Source of the DNA: Pseudoalteromonas piscicida
Lineage (GTDB): Bacteria > Pseudomonadota > Gammaproteobacteria > Enterobacterales > Alteromonadaceae
Direction of reading: 5' to 3'
Length of the DNA: 64,000 bases
NCBI RefSeq assembly: GCF_002208135.1
Contig: NZ_CP021646.1
Coordinates: 3,164,001 to 3,228,000 of the forward strand
The position numbers and the translations under genes were made by a program. The notes beneath the pieces were generated by a model. It had not been told where the DNA came from, did no database searches, and saw only the letters and a list, made by a program, of their open reading frames with translations. Shown in pieces: positions 9,209 to 19,329 of this stretch (the stretch's first letter is position 1; each line of letters opens with the position of its first letter).

Positions 9209-10411
9209 TTAAAAGCCAACATCATTGAGTGAGATCATACTAAGCATCATCACAACCACGACACCACCAACAAAAACCCCCATAAAAAGGATCATCAAAG
9301 GCTCTAGAAGTGAAGTGATTCTATCGGTCCAAGTTTCAAAATCTTGCCTTGAGCGACTCGCAATTTCATCAAATACAGTTTCTAACTTTCCAGATTCCTC
9401 ACCAACTTCTAGTAGGGAAATATAAAAAGACGGATAGAGAGAAGACTGCTGCAATGAAGGCGTTAATTGATCTCCGCGTTTGACCTTTTTTCGAGCGACT
9501 TCCAATTCAGCGTAAAGCTGCTGATTCCGGATATTGCCAGTTGCGAGCGCTAACGCTTTATCTATTGGTACCCCAGCCTTTAGCATTAAGCTTAAACCGG
9601 TATTAAAGCGGATCCTTTCAACCGTTTTAACCGCAGTACCACAAATGGGAAGTTGTAATACAATTCGATGCCACCAAGCAATTATACGTTCGTTCTTACT
9701 GGTAAAATAAACTCCCGCAAAAGCAGTAACGAGTCCTAGTAATAGTAATGACTGATTTTGGTTAAACCATGCACTAGTCCCGAGCATTGCTTGTGTGTAC
9801 CAAGGTAATTGCTCAATATTCGCAAACATATCTGCCATCTTGGGAATGATCACATTAAAGATAAACAAAATACTCAGTACACAGACAAAAAAGATGACAA
9901 CAGGATAAGTAATAGCGCTAACAATTTTTTTTCTAAGGTCACGCTTAAATTTTAAATCCTGCGATAGCCCTGCGAAAGTGCCAGCAAGATCACCAGATGC
10001 TTCGCCGAGCTCAATCAAATTGCAATATAGACTATCGAAAACTTTAGGATGTGCTCTGCAGGCTTGGGAGAGACTACTGCCTTTTTTGAGGCTTTGGCTA
10101 AGATCAGACAACAACTTAGCCAATACAGGTTTAGCTTTCGTTTTTCGGATAATATCTAGGCCTCGGTCGATCCTGATGCCCGTTGCCAGTAGTAAGCTCA
10201 GCTCAGACGTGACAAACTCTAAATCGGCTAAACTGACGCGTTCTTCAAAAAAGCGGTTTCCCTGACGAGATGATTGCTGCTCTTTCAACTCATAAGGGAG
10301 CAAACCTTCTTTTTCTAGCTTTAACTGCGCTGAGGAGAGGCTATCCGCTTCAATGAGACCATCACACTTTCCTCCCATAGAGTCGAAAGCCTTGTAGCTA
10401 AACGAAGCCAT
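9209..10411 (-). CDS. gspF: Type II secretion inner-membrane protein GspF
   Basis: 400-residue polytopic platform protein with the duplicated GspF/PilC helical domain: the first copy is about 65-190 and the second about 270-390. Each is followed by membrane helices (about 165-190, 220-240 and 370-390). It carries the family signatures GEASGDLAGTF and GEESGKLETVF. GspF connects the GspE ATPase to pseudopilus growth. The start codon overlaps the gspE stop (TAATG). Confidence 0.93.
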   Translation of the reverse strand: MASFSYKAFDSMGGKCDGLIEADSLSSAQLKLEKEGLLPYELKEQQSSRQGNRFFEERVSLADLEFVTSELSLLLATGIRIDRGLDIIRKTKAKPVLAKLLSDLSQSLKKGSSLSQACRAHPKVFDSLYCNLIELGEASGDLAGTFAGLSQDLKFKRDLRKKIVSAITYPVVIFFVCVLSILFIFNVIIPKMADMFANIEQLPWYTQAMLGTSAWFNQNQSLLLLGLVTAFAGVYFTSKNERIIAWWHRIVLQLPICGTAVKTVERIRFNTGLSLMLKAGVPIDKALALATGNIRNQQLYAELEVARKKVKRGDQLTPSLQQSSLYPSFYISLLEVGEESGKLETVFDEIASRSRQDFETWTDRITSLLEPLMILFMGVFVGGVVVVMMLSMISLNDVGF

Positions 10412-12060
10412 TAGCCAGCAACCCTCACCACTTCATCAATGGTAGTTTGACCTAAGATCGCTTTATAAAGACCATCCTCTAGTAAAGTGCGTCGATTTCT
10501 GCTCGCGTTATGCACTTTTGCTTTTTGAATAAAATCAGCATCTTTTGGAGTACTCTTGATAGTATCGTCACATGCTAAGTACTCAGTAATAGCCAAGCGC
10601 CCTTTGTAGCCTGTATGTGCACATTTCTCACAACCACTACCACGCTGTAGATTAATTTTATCTAAGGAAAATTTGGCAGCAATATTGTCTAGATCATATT
10701 GTTTGATTAACTCAATACTGTCCGGATCACTTGTCGCGCAGTGTTCACAAACCTTGCGTGCCAAACGTTGGGCAACCACAGAGATTAATGCCGCATTTAG
10801 CAAAAACTCTTCAACCCCTAAGTCTAGAAGACGAGTATATGCGCTCGCCGCATCATTCGTGTGTACCGTTGAGAACACCAAGTGTCCAGTCAATGCGGAC
10901 TGTAATGCAATTTGTGCGGTCTCTTTATCTCGGATCTCACCAAGCATAATAACATCAGGATCTTGACGAACAATTGAGCGAAGGCCAGCGGCAAAATCAA
11001 AACCTATTTCACTATTTACCTGAACCTGATTGATACCTTCAAGCTGATATTCAACAGGATCTTCGAGTGTTATAATCTTAACGTCATCATTATTTAGTGC
11101 GTTCAGGAAAGTATAAAGTGTTGTTGTTTTACCCGACCCTGTTGGTCCTGTTAACAAAACAACCCCCGCGGTCTTCTTTATATCTTCTCGGATACTTTGT
11201 TCTATATCTTGAGATAACCCTAATACAGACATTTCATATCTGACACTTTCTTTCCTAAGAAAACGCATTACGATGGACTCACCATCATTAAGTGGTAAAG
11301 CCGAAACCCGAATATCGATGTCTTGATTAGCAATCTTCATTTCAATCTTGCCATCTTGCGGACGCCGACGCTCAGCGATATCCATACCTGATAAAATTTT
11401 CAGTCTCGTAACGATGGGTAACTGTTTGCTAGCGGGAATAACCTCTGCTTCGTGTAATACCCCATCAACACGAAACCTTGCTCGATAGCGCCCCTCATAT
11501 GGTTCAAGGTGCATATCAGAAGCTCCTTGTCGAAGCGCTCGACTTATTAACGAGTTTAGTAAGTTAACTGTCGGCGCTTCCGTTGCCAACTCTTTGAGCT
11601 TTTCTTCTTCTGCGCTGAAGATATCTGATTCAACTTCTTCGGATGTATCAAGTTTTGATTTAAGTAAGTTAATATCTGATGCAGAAGCTAAGATGATATT
11701 AGGGTTAATCTTATGCTTGAATAGCCATTGGTTCATGAAAGGATCTAAAGGCTCTAGTACCGCAAAACTCCAATTGCTTTCATCAGTGCTTAGCGGTACC
11801 CAATTATGCTCGAGACAAACCTCTACATCTGAAGAAATTTTTATTTCTTCACTATCGAAATCACTAAGCTGCTCCGAAGTAATCATTGGAAGGTTTAGAT
11901 ACAGCGCATAAAGATCGAGCAATTGGTCTTCTGGTAAACTACCCATATTTACCAATATTTGTTCAAGCCTACCGCCATATTTTTGTTGGTAGTTTAACGC
12001 TTTTTCAATATCACTAGAATTGACTTCAAAGCGTTCAGTTAGTAGTTGATTAAGTTCCAT
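10411..12060 (-). CDS. gspE: Type II secretion ATPase GspE
   Basis: Cytoplasmic ATPase that drives pseudopilus assembly, about 549 residues from the ATG at 12060. An N-terminal GspE/PilB N1-type domain (about 1-140) is followed by the AAA-type core: Walker A GPTGSGKTTT (about 305-314), the Asp box, Walker B with MLGEIRD, and the His box TGHLVFSTVHTND. A tetracysteine zinc motif (CEHC ... CEKC) is intact, as in most GspE. A longer upstream start exists but would overlap gspG; the shorter start begins like other family members. Confidence 0.93.
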   Translation of the reverse strand: MELNQLLTERFEVNSSDIEKALNYQQKYGGRLEQILVNMGSLPEDQLLDLYALYLNLPMITSEQLSDFDSEEIKISSDVEVCLEHNWVPLSTDESNWSFAVLEPLDPFMNQWLFKHKINPNIILASASDINLLKSKLDTSEEVESDIFSAEEEKLKELATEAPTVNLLNSLISRALRQGASDMHLEPYEGRYRARFRVDGVLHEAEVIPASKQLPIVTRLKILSGMDIAERRRPQDGKIEMKIANQDIDIRVSALPLNDGESIVMRFLRKESVRYEMSVLGLSQDIEQSIREDIKKTAGVVLLTGPTGSGKTTTLYTFLNALNNDDVKIITLEDPVEYQLEGINQVQVNSEIGFDFAAGLRSIVRQDPDVIMLGEIRDKETAQIALQSALTGHLVFSTVHTNDAASAYTRLLDLGVEEFLLNAALISVVAQRLARKVCEHCATSDPDSIELIKQYDLDNIAAKFSLDKINLQRGSGCEKCAHTGYKGRLAITEYLACDDTIKSTPKDADFIQKAKVHNASRNRRTLLEDGLYKAILGQTTIDEVVRVAG

Positions 12061-12064
12061 AAAG

Positions 12065-12481
12065 TTACTGATGAACGATATCTGCGTTAGTTTCTTCACC
12101 ACCTTCTTGGCCATCAGCACCCAGTGACTTCAATAAGTAAGGCGCGCCATTATCTCCAGGAACTTTATAAACATATGCGTTGCCCCAAGGGTCCATAGGG
12201 ACATCTTTTGGTAGATATGGTCCATCCCACCTTGCCACATCACTGCTTCTCAATTCCTGCAATGATTTTGGATAGCTACCAACATCTAGTCGATAAGTAT
12301 CAATTGCAGTTTCAAATGATGACATTTGAGCAGCTGCTATTTTACGCTCTGATGAACTCAGCCTTTTGAAAAAGTCAGGAGCGACTAAAGACATTAACAG
12401 GCCTAAAATTACGATCACAATTAACAACTCCATCATGGTGAAGCCGTTATGTTTATTCTTTGTCTTCATATTGTTTGTCAT
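12065..12481 (-). CDS. gspG: Major pseudopilin GspG
   Basis: 138 residues with a textbook prepilin leader (HNGFTMMELLIVIVILGLL; cleavage after Gly, Glu5). The compact C-terminal domain has the GspG signature of DPWGN followed by YLLKSLGADGQEGGE, the loop that binds calcium in GspG. It is the structural subunit of the pseudopilus. It is the first gene of the secretion cluster, 4 bases before wecA in map terms (wecA lies upstream in transcription), and 4 bases before gspE. Confidence 0.95.
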   Translation of the reverse strand: MTNNMKTKNKHNGFTMMELLIVIVILGLLMSLVAPDFFKRLSSSERKIAAAQMSSFETAIDTYRLDVGSYPKSLQELRSSDVARWDGPYLPKDVPMDPWGNAYVYKVPGDNGAPYLLKSLGADGQEGGEETNADIVHQ

Positions 12482-12485
12482 TGAA

Positions 12486-13559
12486 CTACTCTTTAATTCT
12501 GTTTTTGATAAAGACGTGCTTTCTTAAAAACCGTGCTACCTTCCATGCATGTTGAATACAAGCAGAATAAGCAACAAAAATACCGATAAATAAGACTAAC
12601 ATAAACCAATGGGGAATACCTATCAACTCTCCAACAATCCCTATCGACGCAAGAAATACAGCCAACATTGATATCGTAATTAAGGCCTTTCTGGAGCTAA
12701 AACCTATACGCATAAAGACATGATGTAAATGATCTCTGTCTGCTTTGAATGGAGAATGGCCTTTTTTAACACGCCTAATGATAATTGCCATCATATCCAT
12801 CAGTGGAATAGCAATTATCCAAAGCGCAGTAACAGGGCTGAAAGCGTTATCTACTTCTGATTGTGTAGCTATCATTAATAACCAAATGACGCTCAGCCCA
12901 ATGAACATAGAGCCCGCATCACCCATAAATATTTTCTTATTGCGGTGGCCTAGGACGCCTAAGTTGAAAGCAAGGTAAGGAACTATGGTTGCAATAATGA
13001 TTAAGGGTAAAACTGACAACTGCCCACCATTAACCCCCATTAATATTAAAATGGCTGCAAACGTTGTAATACTCATGGCACCAGCTAGGCCGTCTATACC
13101 ATCAATCATGTTAAAGGCATTTATCGCAGCGATAACAGCAATGACTGTAAAAGGAATGCCAAACAACCCTAAGTCGATAGACCCAAATCCAAACAAGTTA
13201 CCCAAATTATGAATATAAGCGTCGGAGCCCCACATCATAATAAGTGCAACTAGAGCCTGAACACCTAAACGGATCTTGACTCCCAACTGGCGATAATCGT
13301 CAATAACCCCAAGAAGGACGATAGCAGCAGCGCAAATTAAGTAAACTATCAGCTTTTTCTCAAGTGGCAAAAATACAATGATTGAAGCCAACACTGCTAC
13401 AAAAATTGATACGCCACCAATCAGCGGAATAGCACCTACATGCTTTTTTCGGCTACAGGGTACGTCAACTAAGCCAAAACGCTCAGCGACTGGCTTAATC
13501 ATAAAAATTGAACAGTACGATGCTAAAAATGCAAAAAAAATGACCATAAAGATCCACAT
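12486..13559 (-). CDS. wecA: WecA-like undecaprenyl-phosphate sugar-1-phosphate transferase
   Basis: 357-residue polytopic enzyme of the MraY/WecA family that loads the first sugar phosphate onto the lipid carrier for O-antigen or capsule. Visible motifs are VGAIPLIGG (about 42-50), DDYRQLG near 107-113, NAFNMIDGIDGLAG near 147-160, FMGDAGSMFIG near 210-220 and DRDHLHH near 273-279. The last is the WecA-type His box rather than the MraY one. GlcNAc-1-phosphate is the usual substrate. It lies between the wzz-like gene and gspG, in the same direction. Confidence 0.85.
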   Translation of the reverse strand: MWIFMVIFFAFLASYCSIFMIKPVAERFGLVDVPCSRKKHVGAIPLIGGVSIFVAVLASIIVFLPLEKKLIVYLICAAAIVLLGVIDDYRQLGVKIRLGVQALVALIMMWGSDAYIHNLGNLFGFGSIDLGLFGIPFTVIAVIAAINAFNMIDGIDGLAGAMSITTFAAILILMGVNGGQLSVLPLIIIATIVPYLAFNLGVLGHRNKKIFMGDAGSMFIGLSVIWLLMIATQSEVDNAFSPVTALWIIAIPLMDMMAIIIRRVKKGHSPFKADRDHLHHVFMRIGFSSRKALITISMLAVFLASIGIVGELIGIPHWFMLVLFIGIFVAYSACIQHAWKVARFLRKHVFIKNRIKE

Positions 13560-13658
13560 GCTTCCATCATTATATAATTAACGCGCCATTGTAATAGAAA
13601 TTAAATTTAAACTAAATTGCCAATAACACTAAATAACAACTCTCTACCTTACCCACAA

Positions 13659-14603
13659 CTACTTTCTGAGCACAAAATGTCTAAATAATAACAGAACAAA
13701 CGCAAGTACACTGCCTAGGAATGTAATACCAAGGCAAATCAATGCACGCTTTGGTCCAGCTTTTTGGATCGGCAGAATGGCAGGGTCAATTGTCTTAAAC
13801 ACATATTGTGACTGTGTTTGCGCTAACATCTTTGTCTGCTCTTGTTGCTCTATCAGCTGGTAAAATATCTTTTGCATATCCGCAACCGATGTTTCAGCTA
13901 ACGCTTTTTTCAAATACTCAATCTTTACATTGGACTCTGCAACTGCTTCAGCTTTCATGTAATCGTTGATTTCAACAACGATGTTTTCCACCATTTCCTT
14001 AGCTAAGTAAGGGGAATAATGAGTCATTGCAATAGTAATTAGTCCCTTTTCTTTTTCTTCTATCACAGCTAAATTTTGTGCTCTGATATGTTCATATACT
14101 TCTTGGATCCCTGGCTCTGGCTTAAAAGGTGCAGCAACATCTCTGAGCCAAATACCAGTCTCCTTATCATAAACCTCAGCGTTATATACTAGCTGATTAC
14201 TGCCCAGATCCCATCCCTTGGTGGCCATAAGTTTTGGCTTTAGCTCATATTTCTCAACGAAGTTATTTAAAAATGAGCGACTTTGCATTACTTGAAGCGC
14301 AAGAGCTGATTTATCGCCCTTTCCTCCACCTAAGTTCACCCCTGCCATTGCAGCTAAGCCGCCAAACTCCGATTTCAAATTTGATAGCATGCCGCCTTGA
14401 GTATCTTCAACAGGTGAAAGTAATACTGTCGCTTTATAAGTATTCGGTAGAGAAAGTGCAAAAAACACACTGGATACAGCAAATACAGCAGTGATTAATA
14501 TAATTAGCCACTTTCCCCTCCAAAGCACTGACAAAATTTCAGTCAAATCAACTTCATTTTTTTTAATAATATCAGCTTCAGTCATCTGTTTATTGTTATC
14601 CAT
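13659..14603 (-). CDS. Wzz-type polysaccharide chain-length protein
   Basis: 314 residues with an N-terminal membrane helix (about 33-53), a periplasmic alpha/beta and coiled-coil part, and a second helix near the C-terminus (about 285-307). It includes the conserved Pro-rich stretch before the last helix (AILPIQKAGPKRA). This is the Wzz/co-polymerase layout that sets polysaccharide length. The ATG overlaps the stop of the export gene, so the two are coupled. There is no cytoplasmic kinase domain, so it is not a Wzc-type tyrosine kinase. Confidence 0.88.
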   Translation of the reverse strand: MDNNKQMTEADIIKKNEVDLTEILSVLWRGKWLIILITAVFAVSSVFFALSLPNTYKATVLLSPVEDTQGGMLSNLKSEFGGLAAMAGVNLGGGKGDKSALALQVMQSRSFLNNFVEKYELKPKLMATKGWDLGSNQLVYNAEVYDKETGIWLRDVAAPFKPEPGIQEVYEHIRAQNLAVIEEKEKGLITIAMTHYSPYLAKEMVENIVVEINDYMKAEAVAESNVKIEYLKKALAETSVADMQKIFYQLIEQQEQTKMLAQTQSQYVFKTIDPAILPIQKAGPKRALICLGITFLGSVLAFVLLLFRHFVLRK

Positions 14604-17259
14604 TAGTTGTTAAGCGTTGCAATTGAAGCCGCAGCTAAGCCAAGCTGATAAATAATCTGTGTCGCTGTACTCCACAGTGTCAAGCTATCAATATGTTGAG
14701 CGTCTAGAGGTACAACGATCGTGTCGCCCGGCGCTAGTTGGCCGCCATGGCTGCTGACAGCAAACCATGATCCTGAACTTGGTAATTCAACAGAACCATT
14801 GGCTTTTATGATGTAAATACGCTCGTCATCCGCTTTTTGCTTTAATCCACCGCTAGCTTTAATGTAGTCATCAACAGACTTGGATGAATCGAATAAGTGC
14901 GTTGCAGCCAGATTAACCTCACCAATGACACTAACCGAGTCTTGTATCGCTGGGATATATAACGCATCGCCATCTTCTAACTGCAAAGATTGAGTTGAAC
15001 GTTTATCGAGATCAATAACCAGACGTCCCAAGGCCTCAACCTTCGATAAATCCTTTAATATTTGATCCATATCTTCGTATGGCATTGAAGTATTAGCAGT
15101 CGCACTTTTTTGGAAAGTATTAGTAATGATATCGCGTCTTAGCTCTTGTGTTAGGCGTTGAATTTGCGAAGTTTCTTTACGCTTGATAGATTCACGCGTA
15201 AAAATTGCTGCTTCTTTATGTGCAAATTGATTAAAACCGCCAACTCTTTCAAGCAGGCTATCAAGTGTCTCACCACGCTTAATAGTGTACGTCCCTGGAA
15301 ATTTAACCTCACCAACAACCTTAACTTGCAGTCTTTCTTGCCAATTAGGTCTTGGGAAAATGTTAACAGTATCTTTGCTTGTCAGTATTTGAGTTGGATT
15401 TGTCAACTCGTTCAAACCATTAAACTGGATATGTTCAACCTGTTTACCACCATTATAAACAACACGAGTTAACTCAACCTGTTCCAGATACGCAGCTTCA
15501 AGAAAGCCACCGCCAGCTTGCACCGCTTTTTGGAAATCTGCATTTTCAGATAATGGATAAACACCAGGAAACTTAACTTGACCGTTTACTGCAAATAACT
15601 TTGCAGGTTCGCTAGGTGTAGCCTGCCTCTGTAGCTTAGCGACAATTGGCGCAAGTAGCTTTTGACGACTAAATACCGCATAGTCTTCTTCTTCTACGTC
15701 TTCAGGCTCTTGAAAAAGTGCATCAATACTTGTGATTAATTTAACTTCTTCCTCAAGCTCAAATAGTTCATCTTCTTTCAAGCCAATATATTTTAAGAAC
15801 TCATCACGCTCAAATTGCTCCCATAGCTTCACGTTTTCACGTAGTTTTAGTTGCTCTTTGTTATACGCTAGATCTTCTAATAACTGTTCTTCTTCTTCTT
15901 TAAGCTGGTAGCGGCTAAATACAACGATTGTATCGTTAGATGCGAGCTCTATATCCCCGCTTTACCGTTAAAAATATCTTGTAAAGAAAACTGGTGGATC
16001 TCTATGTCACCTTCAAAATTCACTTCACGAATAATCAATGAGTAGCCAAAATCTGCAATGGATAGCAAATCTTCGCGTGGTGCACTAAAGATATCTTTGA
16101 GTGTCTTGCCCTGATGCCATTCATAATGACCAGGACTGGTTACCGCACCAACTACAGTTACCGTATTTTGGAAACGAGTTGAAGCAGCATTGACCGAAAT
16201 CTCATCACCGTTTTGGGGTTTGTAGCTAGTGTTTTCAGTAAAGTTGTAGTTTAGGGTAATACGCCTTCCATCACCGTTGTAGCGTGAGACAACCACTTTC
16301 GATTTGTTTGCATTTGCTTTGAAGCCTCCGGACATAGCCATCACACTATCAAGCGAGTCCGACTCTTTAAGCTCAAAGATTGCTTGACGGTTAACTTCAC
16401 CTTTTACTTTTATTTTCTTGGCTGCTGGCGGAATAAATACAACATCGCCTGGCTTTAACACTACATCATCAGAGCTATCACCAAATAGCAATAAGTCATA
16501 GAGATCGAAAGTAGTAACTAGCTTACCTGCTCTTTTGACTTGGATTTTTCTAAGTGAACCATTATCACTAACGCCGCCAGAAACAAACAGAGCATGTGTG
16601 ACGGTGGCAAGAGGAGACACTGTATAACTACCCGGTCTATAAGCTTCACCCACCACCATAATACGCATCGGGTTCAGTTCACCCATCGAGACGAAAGCTT
16701 GAACACCGATCATTTCCTCAGAGATTTTTTTCGAGATCAGTGCTTTTAATTCCTTGAACGATAAACCAATTACGTGAATTGGACTTAGGTTAGGAATGGC
16801 GAGACGTCCTTCACGATCGATTTGTACTTCATGCTCTTCATTGGTTTTACCATACAGGTTGATTTTTACCGTATCTCCAATCCCAAGCAAATAGGTATCA
16901 GGGATTGCAGCCAACTCTGAAGGCATAAAAGTTGTCGGTTCTCCTGCGAATAGCTCATAACCAAAAGGTTTAAGTTCTTCTAACTTTGGTTTGAACTTAT
17001 CCTCCTCTTCTTCCTCTTCCAGCAACCCTTTTTTGTCACGAGGTAAAATCGAAGATTCCTTCTCTTCGTTCTTTTTATCACCTTTGTTGTTACTATCTAA
17101 CGCACTTACATCGAAACCGTAACGTTTTGCTAAGGCTTCTTGTTGTGCTTTGGGGAGCTTTTTGAACTGCTCTATTTGCTGTTTACTTGGAGTGATTGCC
17201 AGTGATTGATGTGACGTCAATATGAGCATTGAGAGGAGTAATAGTCTGAGGAACTTCAC
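14603..17259 (-). pseudogene. SLBB-domain polysaccharide export protein, apparent frameshift
   Basis: Outer-membrane/periplasmic export protein (OPX, Wza-like) with a Poly_export domain (about 115-200) and several SLBB beta-grasp domains along the rest. The start is a GTG at 17259 with GGAAGAG upstream, giving a Sec signal MKFLRLLLLSMLILTSHQSLA. The frame stops at 15949, but the next frame continues without loss as DIELASNDTIVVFSRYQ right through to 14603. Restoring one base in the C4 run at 15955-15958 (G4 on the coding strand) gives one 885-residue protein. I therefore read it as one gene with a -1 shift, a sequence error or a recent mutation. The downstream piece alone (from an internal Met at 15832) would lack a signal peptide. 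It heads the minus-strand run of polysaccharide and secretion genes. Confidence 0.85.
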
Positions 17260-17324
17260 GTAAATCTCTTCCATTGTGGATTTTTGTTAAACTTCAGGCA
17301 TTCTACCGAAGTTTGGAAGAATTA

Positions 17325-17346
17325 AAAGGGCACTGAGGTGCCCTTT
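17325..17346 (-). terminator. Rho-independent terminator after the DUF481 gene
   Basis: Perfect stem AAAGGGCAC/GTGCCCTTT (17325-17333 and 17338-17346), loop of 4, lying 14 bases past the stop of the minus-strand DUF481 gene. It separates that gene from the export locus, which therefore should have its own promoter. Confidence 0.75.
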
Positions 17347-17359
17347 GACAAGATACTTG

Positions 17360-18151
17360 TTAGAAACTGTAAACCAAAGTAAGTGAAGTTTCTGTGTCAG
17401 TATTTTCTTTATCGTCTGCTACGTCTGAGTTGTGGATGATGTTATATGCCACTTTCATTTGAAGCGAACCATTGATTTTGGTTAATAGCGCCGTTTCAGA
17501 GGTTGTTTTGGTGTTTGTGTCACCGTATTCAATCGCGACTAGCTGTGTAAAGCGTGCGTTTTCTGAGATCTGCCATTGATAATCTAGTTTACCAACACCA
17601 ATGAACTCACTTTCAGAAGTACCAGCAAGTAGTTCGCCATCATCGTCAAGTTCAGTGCTATCGTCTTGGTGCTCAAATCGTTTCACACCGGGACCAATTT
17701 CTGCATTAAGATACATGTCGTCGTTTTCGAATAAACGTTGACCATAACCCACAGAGATAACCGCTTCACTGCGGTAGGCACCAAAGTAATCCGATACATA
17801 AGAGCCAAATACGAATAAATGGCTATTATCTTCATTTAACTTGTAGTTGCCTTGAACTGAAGCAGAGTATTTTTCGTTAGTACGAGACGTAACATCTACG
17901 CCAGCATCGTTTTCACGAGTGTCTTCTTTGTAGAAGCCATCTAACTTGTACTCATTGTTCCAGTTAGTTAGGTTGTGCTTAGCTTTGATCCCGCCTTTAA
18001 GCGTCGTAGTTTCAGTATTACCACTGGTGATAATCGCACCTACTTCACTGGTCACATCCCAAACTTTCTGTGGCTTCTTAGCTTTGCCTTCTGCCGCTGC
18101 ATTAGCGCTCGCAGCAACAAGAATACAACAGGTTAAAACCTTTAATTTCAT
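17360..18151 (-). CDS. DUF481 family outer-membrane protein (YdiY-like)
   Basis: 263 residues with a Sec signal (MKLKVLTCCILVAASANAAA) and an alternating hydrophobic/polar pattern ending in Phe (SLTLVYSF), as in beta-barrel proteins. The SEVGAIITSGNTETTTLKGG segment is typical of the DUF481 family, whose E. coli member YdiY is described as induced by acid or salt. The function is not known. It lies 14 bases downstream of the MscS gene and may share its transcript. Confidence 0.85.
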   Translation of the reverse strand: MKLKVLTCCILVAASANAAAEGKAKKPQKVWDVTSEVGAIITSGNTETTTLKGGIKAKHNLTNWNNEYKLDGFYKEDTRENDAGVDVTSRTNEKYSASVQGNYKLNEDNSHLFVFGSYVSDYFGAYRSEAVISVGYGQRLFENDDMYLNAEIGPGVKRFEHQDDSTELDDDGELLAGTSESEFIGVGKLDYQWQISENARFTQLVAIEYGDTNTKTTSETALLTKINGSLQMKVAYNIIHNSDVADDKENTDTETSLTLVYSF

Positions 18152-18165
18152 TTCTAACTAACCTT

Positions 18166-18990
18166 TTACTGATCTTTATGTAGGTGAACATCCATTTGCG
18201 GGAATGGAATGGTGATATTCGCTTCGTCTAGCGCAATTTTAATATTTTCCACAAGTGTGAAATACGTTGGCCAGTACTCTTCTGTTTTAACCCAAGGGCG
18301 AACAACAAAGTTAACACTTGAGTCTGCAAGCTCTAGTACCGCAACGGTATAAGCAGGCTCTTTCAAAATACGTGACTCGTTATCTAATACCGACTTCAAT
18401 ACTGCCTTTGCTTCTCTTAGGTCAGCATCATAGCCAACACCAATAACAAGGTCGATACGACGTGTTTTTTCACGGGAGTAGTTGACAATCGCACCTGACA
18501 TAATTGAAGAGTTAGGCATCACAATTACTTTGTTATCAGGTGTACGAAGCTCAGTAGAGAAGATTTCTATCTTTTGTACGCTACCAGCCCTACCGCCCGC
18601 TTCAATATAGTCACCTGACTTGAACGGACGTAGCATAATAATAAGTACGCCAGAGGCAAAATTAGAAAGTGAACCTTGCAGCGCAAGACCAACAGCTAAA
18701 CCAGCAGCACCTAAAATCGCAATAAATGAGGTGGTTTCGATACCTACCTGAGATAATGCCATTAGTAATGTCGCAGCAAACACAATCGCATAAGCAATAT
18801 TGGCAACAAATGAGCCTACCGCTTTATCTACTTTGCGTTTACCAAATGCTTTTTCAGTGAGATCAGCACTGAGCTTAGCTAGCTTTAAGCCAACGAAGAA
18901 AATTATTAGTGCTATAACGCCTTGAAGCACATAGTGTAAGATTAAATCTGAGTTCTCATTAACCCATTTCCAAACAGCTTCCATACTCAT
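18166..18990 (-). CDS. mscS: MscS-family small-conductance mechanosensitive channel
   Basis: 274 residues, the size of E. coli MscS. Three N-terminal membrane helices lead into the pore helix with Gly/Ala packing (AGLAVGLALQGSLSNFASG, about 95-113). Then come LRPFKSGDYIE and the beta/alpha cytoplasmic vestibule domain with the RRIDL and VGVGYDADL segments. It opens under membrane tension to release osmolytes. The symbol reflects the family; paralogues cannot be told apart here. Confidence 0.92.
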   Translation of the reverse strand: MSMEAVWKWVNENSDLILHYVLQGVIALIIFFVGLKLAKLSADLTEKAFGKRKVDKAVGSFVANIAYAIVFAATLLMALSQVGIETTSFIAILGAAGLAVGLALQGSLSNFASGVLIIMLRPFKSGDYIEAGGRAGSVQKIEIFSTELRTPDNKVIVMPNSSIMSGAIVNYSREKTRRIDLVIGVGYDADLREAKAVLKSVLDNESRILKEPAYTVAVLELADSSVNFVVRPWVKTEEYWPTYFTLVENIKIALDEANITIPFPQMDVHLHKDQ

Positions 18991-19120
18991 CCCCCTTTTT
19001 ATATTAAGCAGTTATTTATCATTAGATCGGCTGAATCATACATAGGATATATGAATATTTGCTGTATGCGGAAATAATCTCCAAAAAAAAACTTTTATTA
19101 AGTTTTTTCGATATTTCCCT

Positions 19121-19148
19121 TTGCATTTGCAAAAAACTTATGTATTAT
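19121..19148 (+). promoter_or_regulatory. tRNA-His promoter with GC-rich discriminator
   Basis: TTGCAT (19121-19126), a 16-base spacer, then TATTAT (19143-19148), followed directly by GCGCGCC. A GC-rich discriminator is typical of stringently controlled stable-RNA promoters. The mature tRNA begins 37 bases after the -10 element. Confidence 0.6.
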
Positions 19149-19184
19149 GCGCGCCACACCAGACAAGGTGTTCAAGTCTTTTAT

Positions 19185-19261
19185 GGCGGCTGTAGCTCAG
19201 TTGGTAGAGCCCTGGATTGTGATTCCGGTTGTCGTGGGTTCAAGTCCCATCAGTCGCCCCA
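19185..19261 (+). tRNA. tRNA-His (anticodon GTG)
   Basis: 77 bases including encoded CCA (19259-19261). The acceptor stem GCGGCTG pairs with CAGTCGC (one G-T), with the extra 5' G (position -1) opposite C73 that is the identity mark of tRNA-His. The D arm is TAGCTCAGTTGGTAGAGC, the anticodon loop TTGTGAT contains GTG, and the T arm is GTGGGTTCAAGTCCCAT. It closely resembles the E. coli gene. Confidence 0.98.
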
Positions 19262-19329
19262 CTCTTTCTATAAATTCATTCCCATTTTATATTTTTACGC
19301 ACATAGCACTCCTACATAATAAACACCAA

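Noticed and set aside
15949..15960. Programmed -1 frameshift in the export gene
   Set aside because: No slippery heptamer or downstream pseudoknot is evident, and three other genes carry the same homopolymer lesion, so error is simpler.
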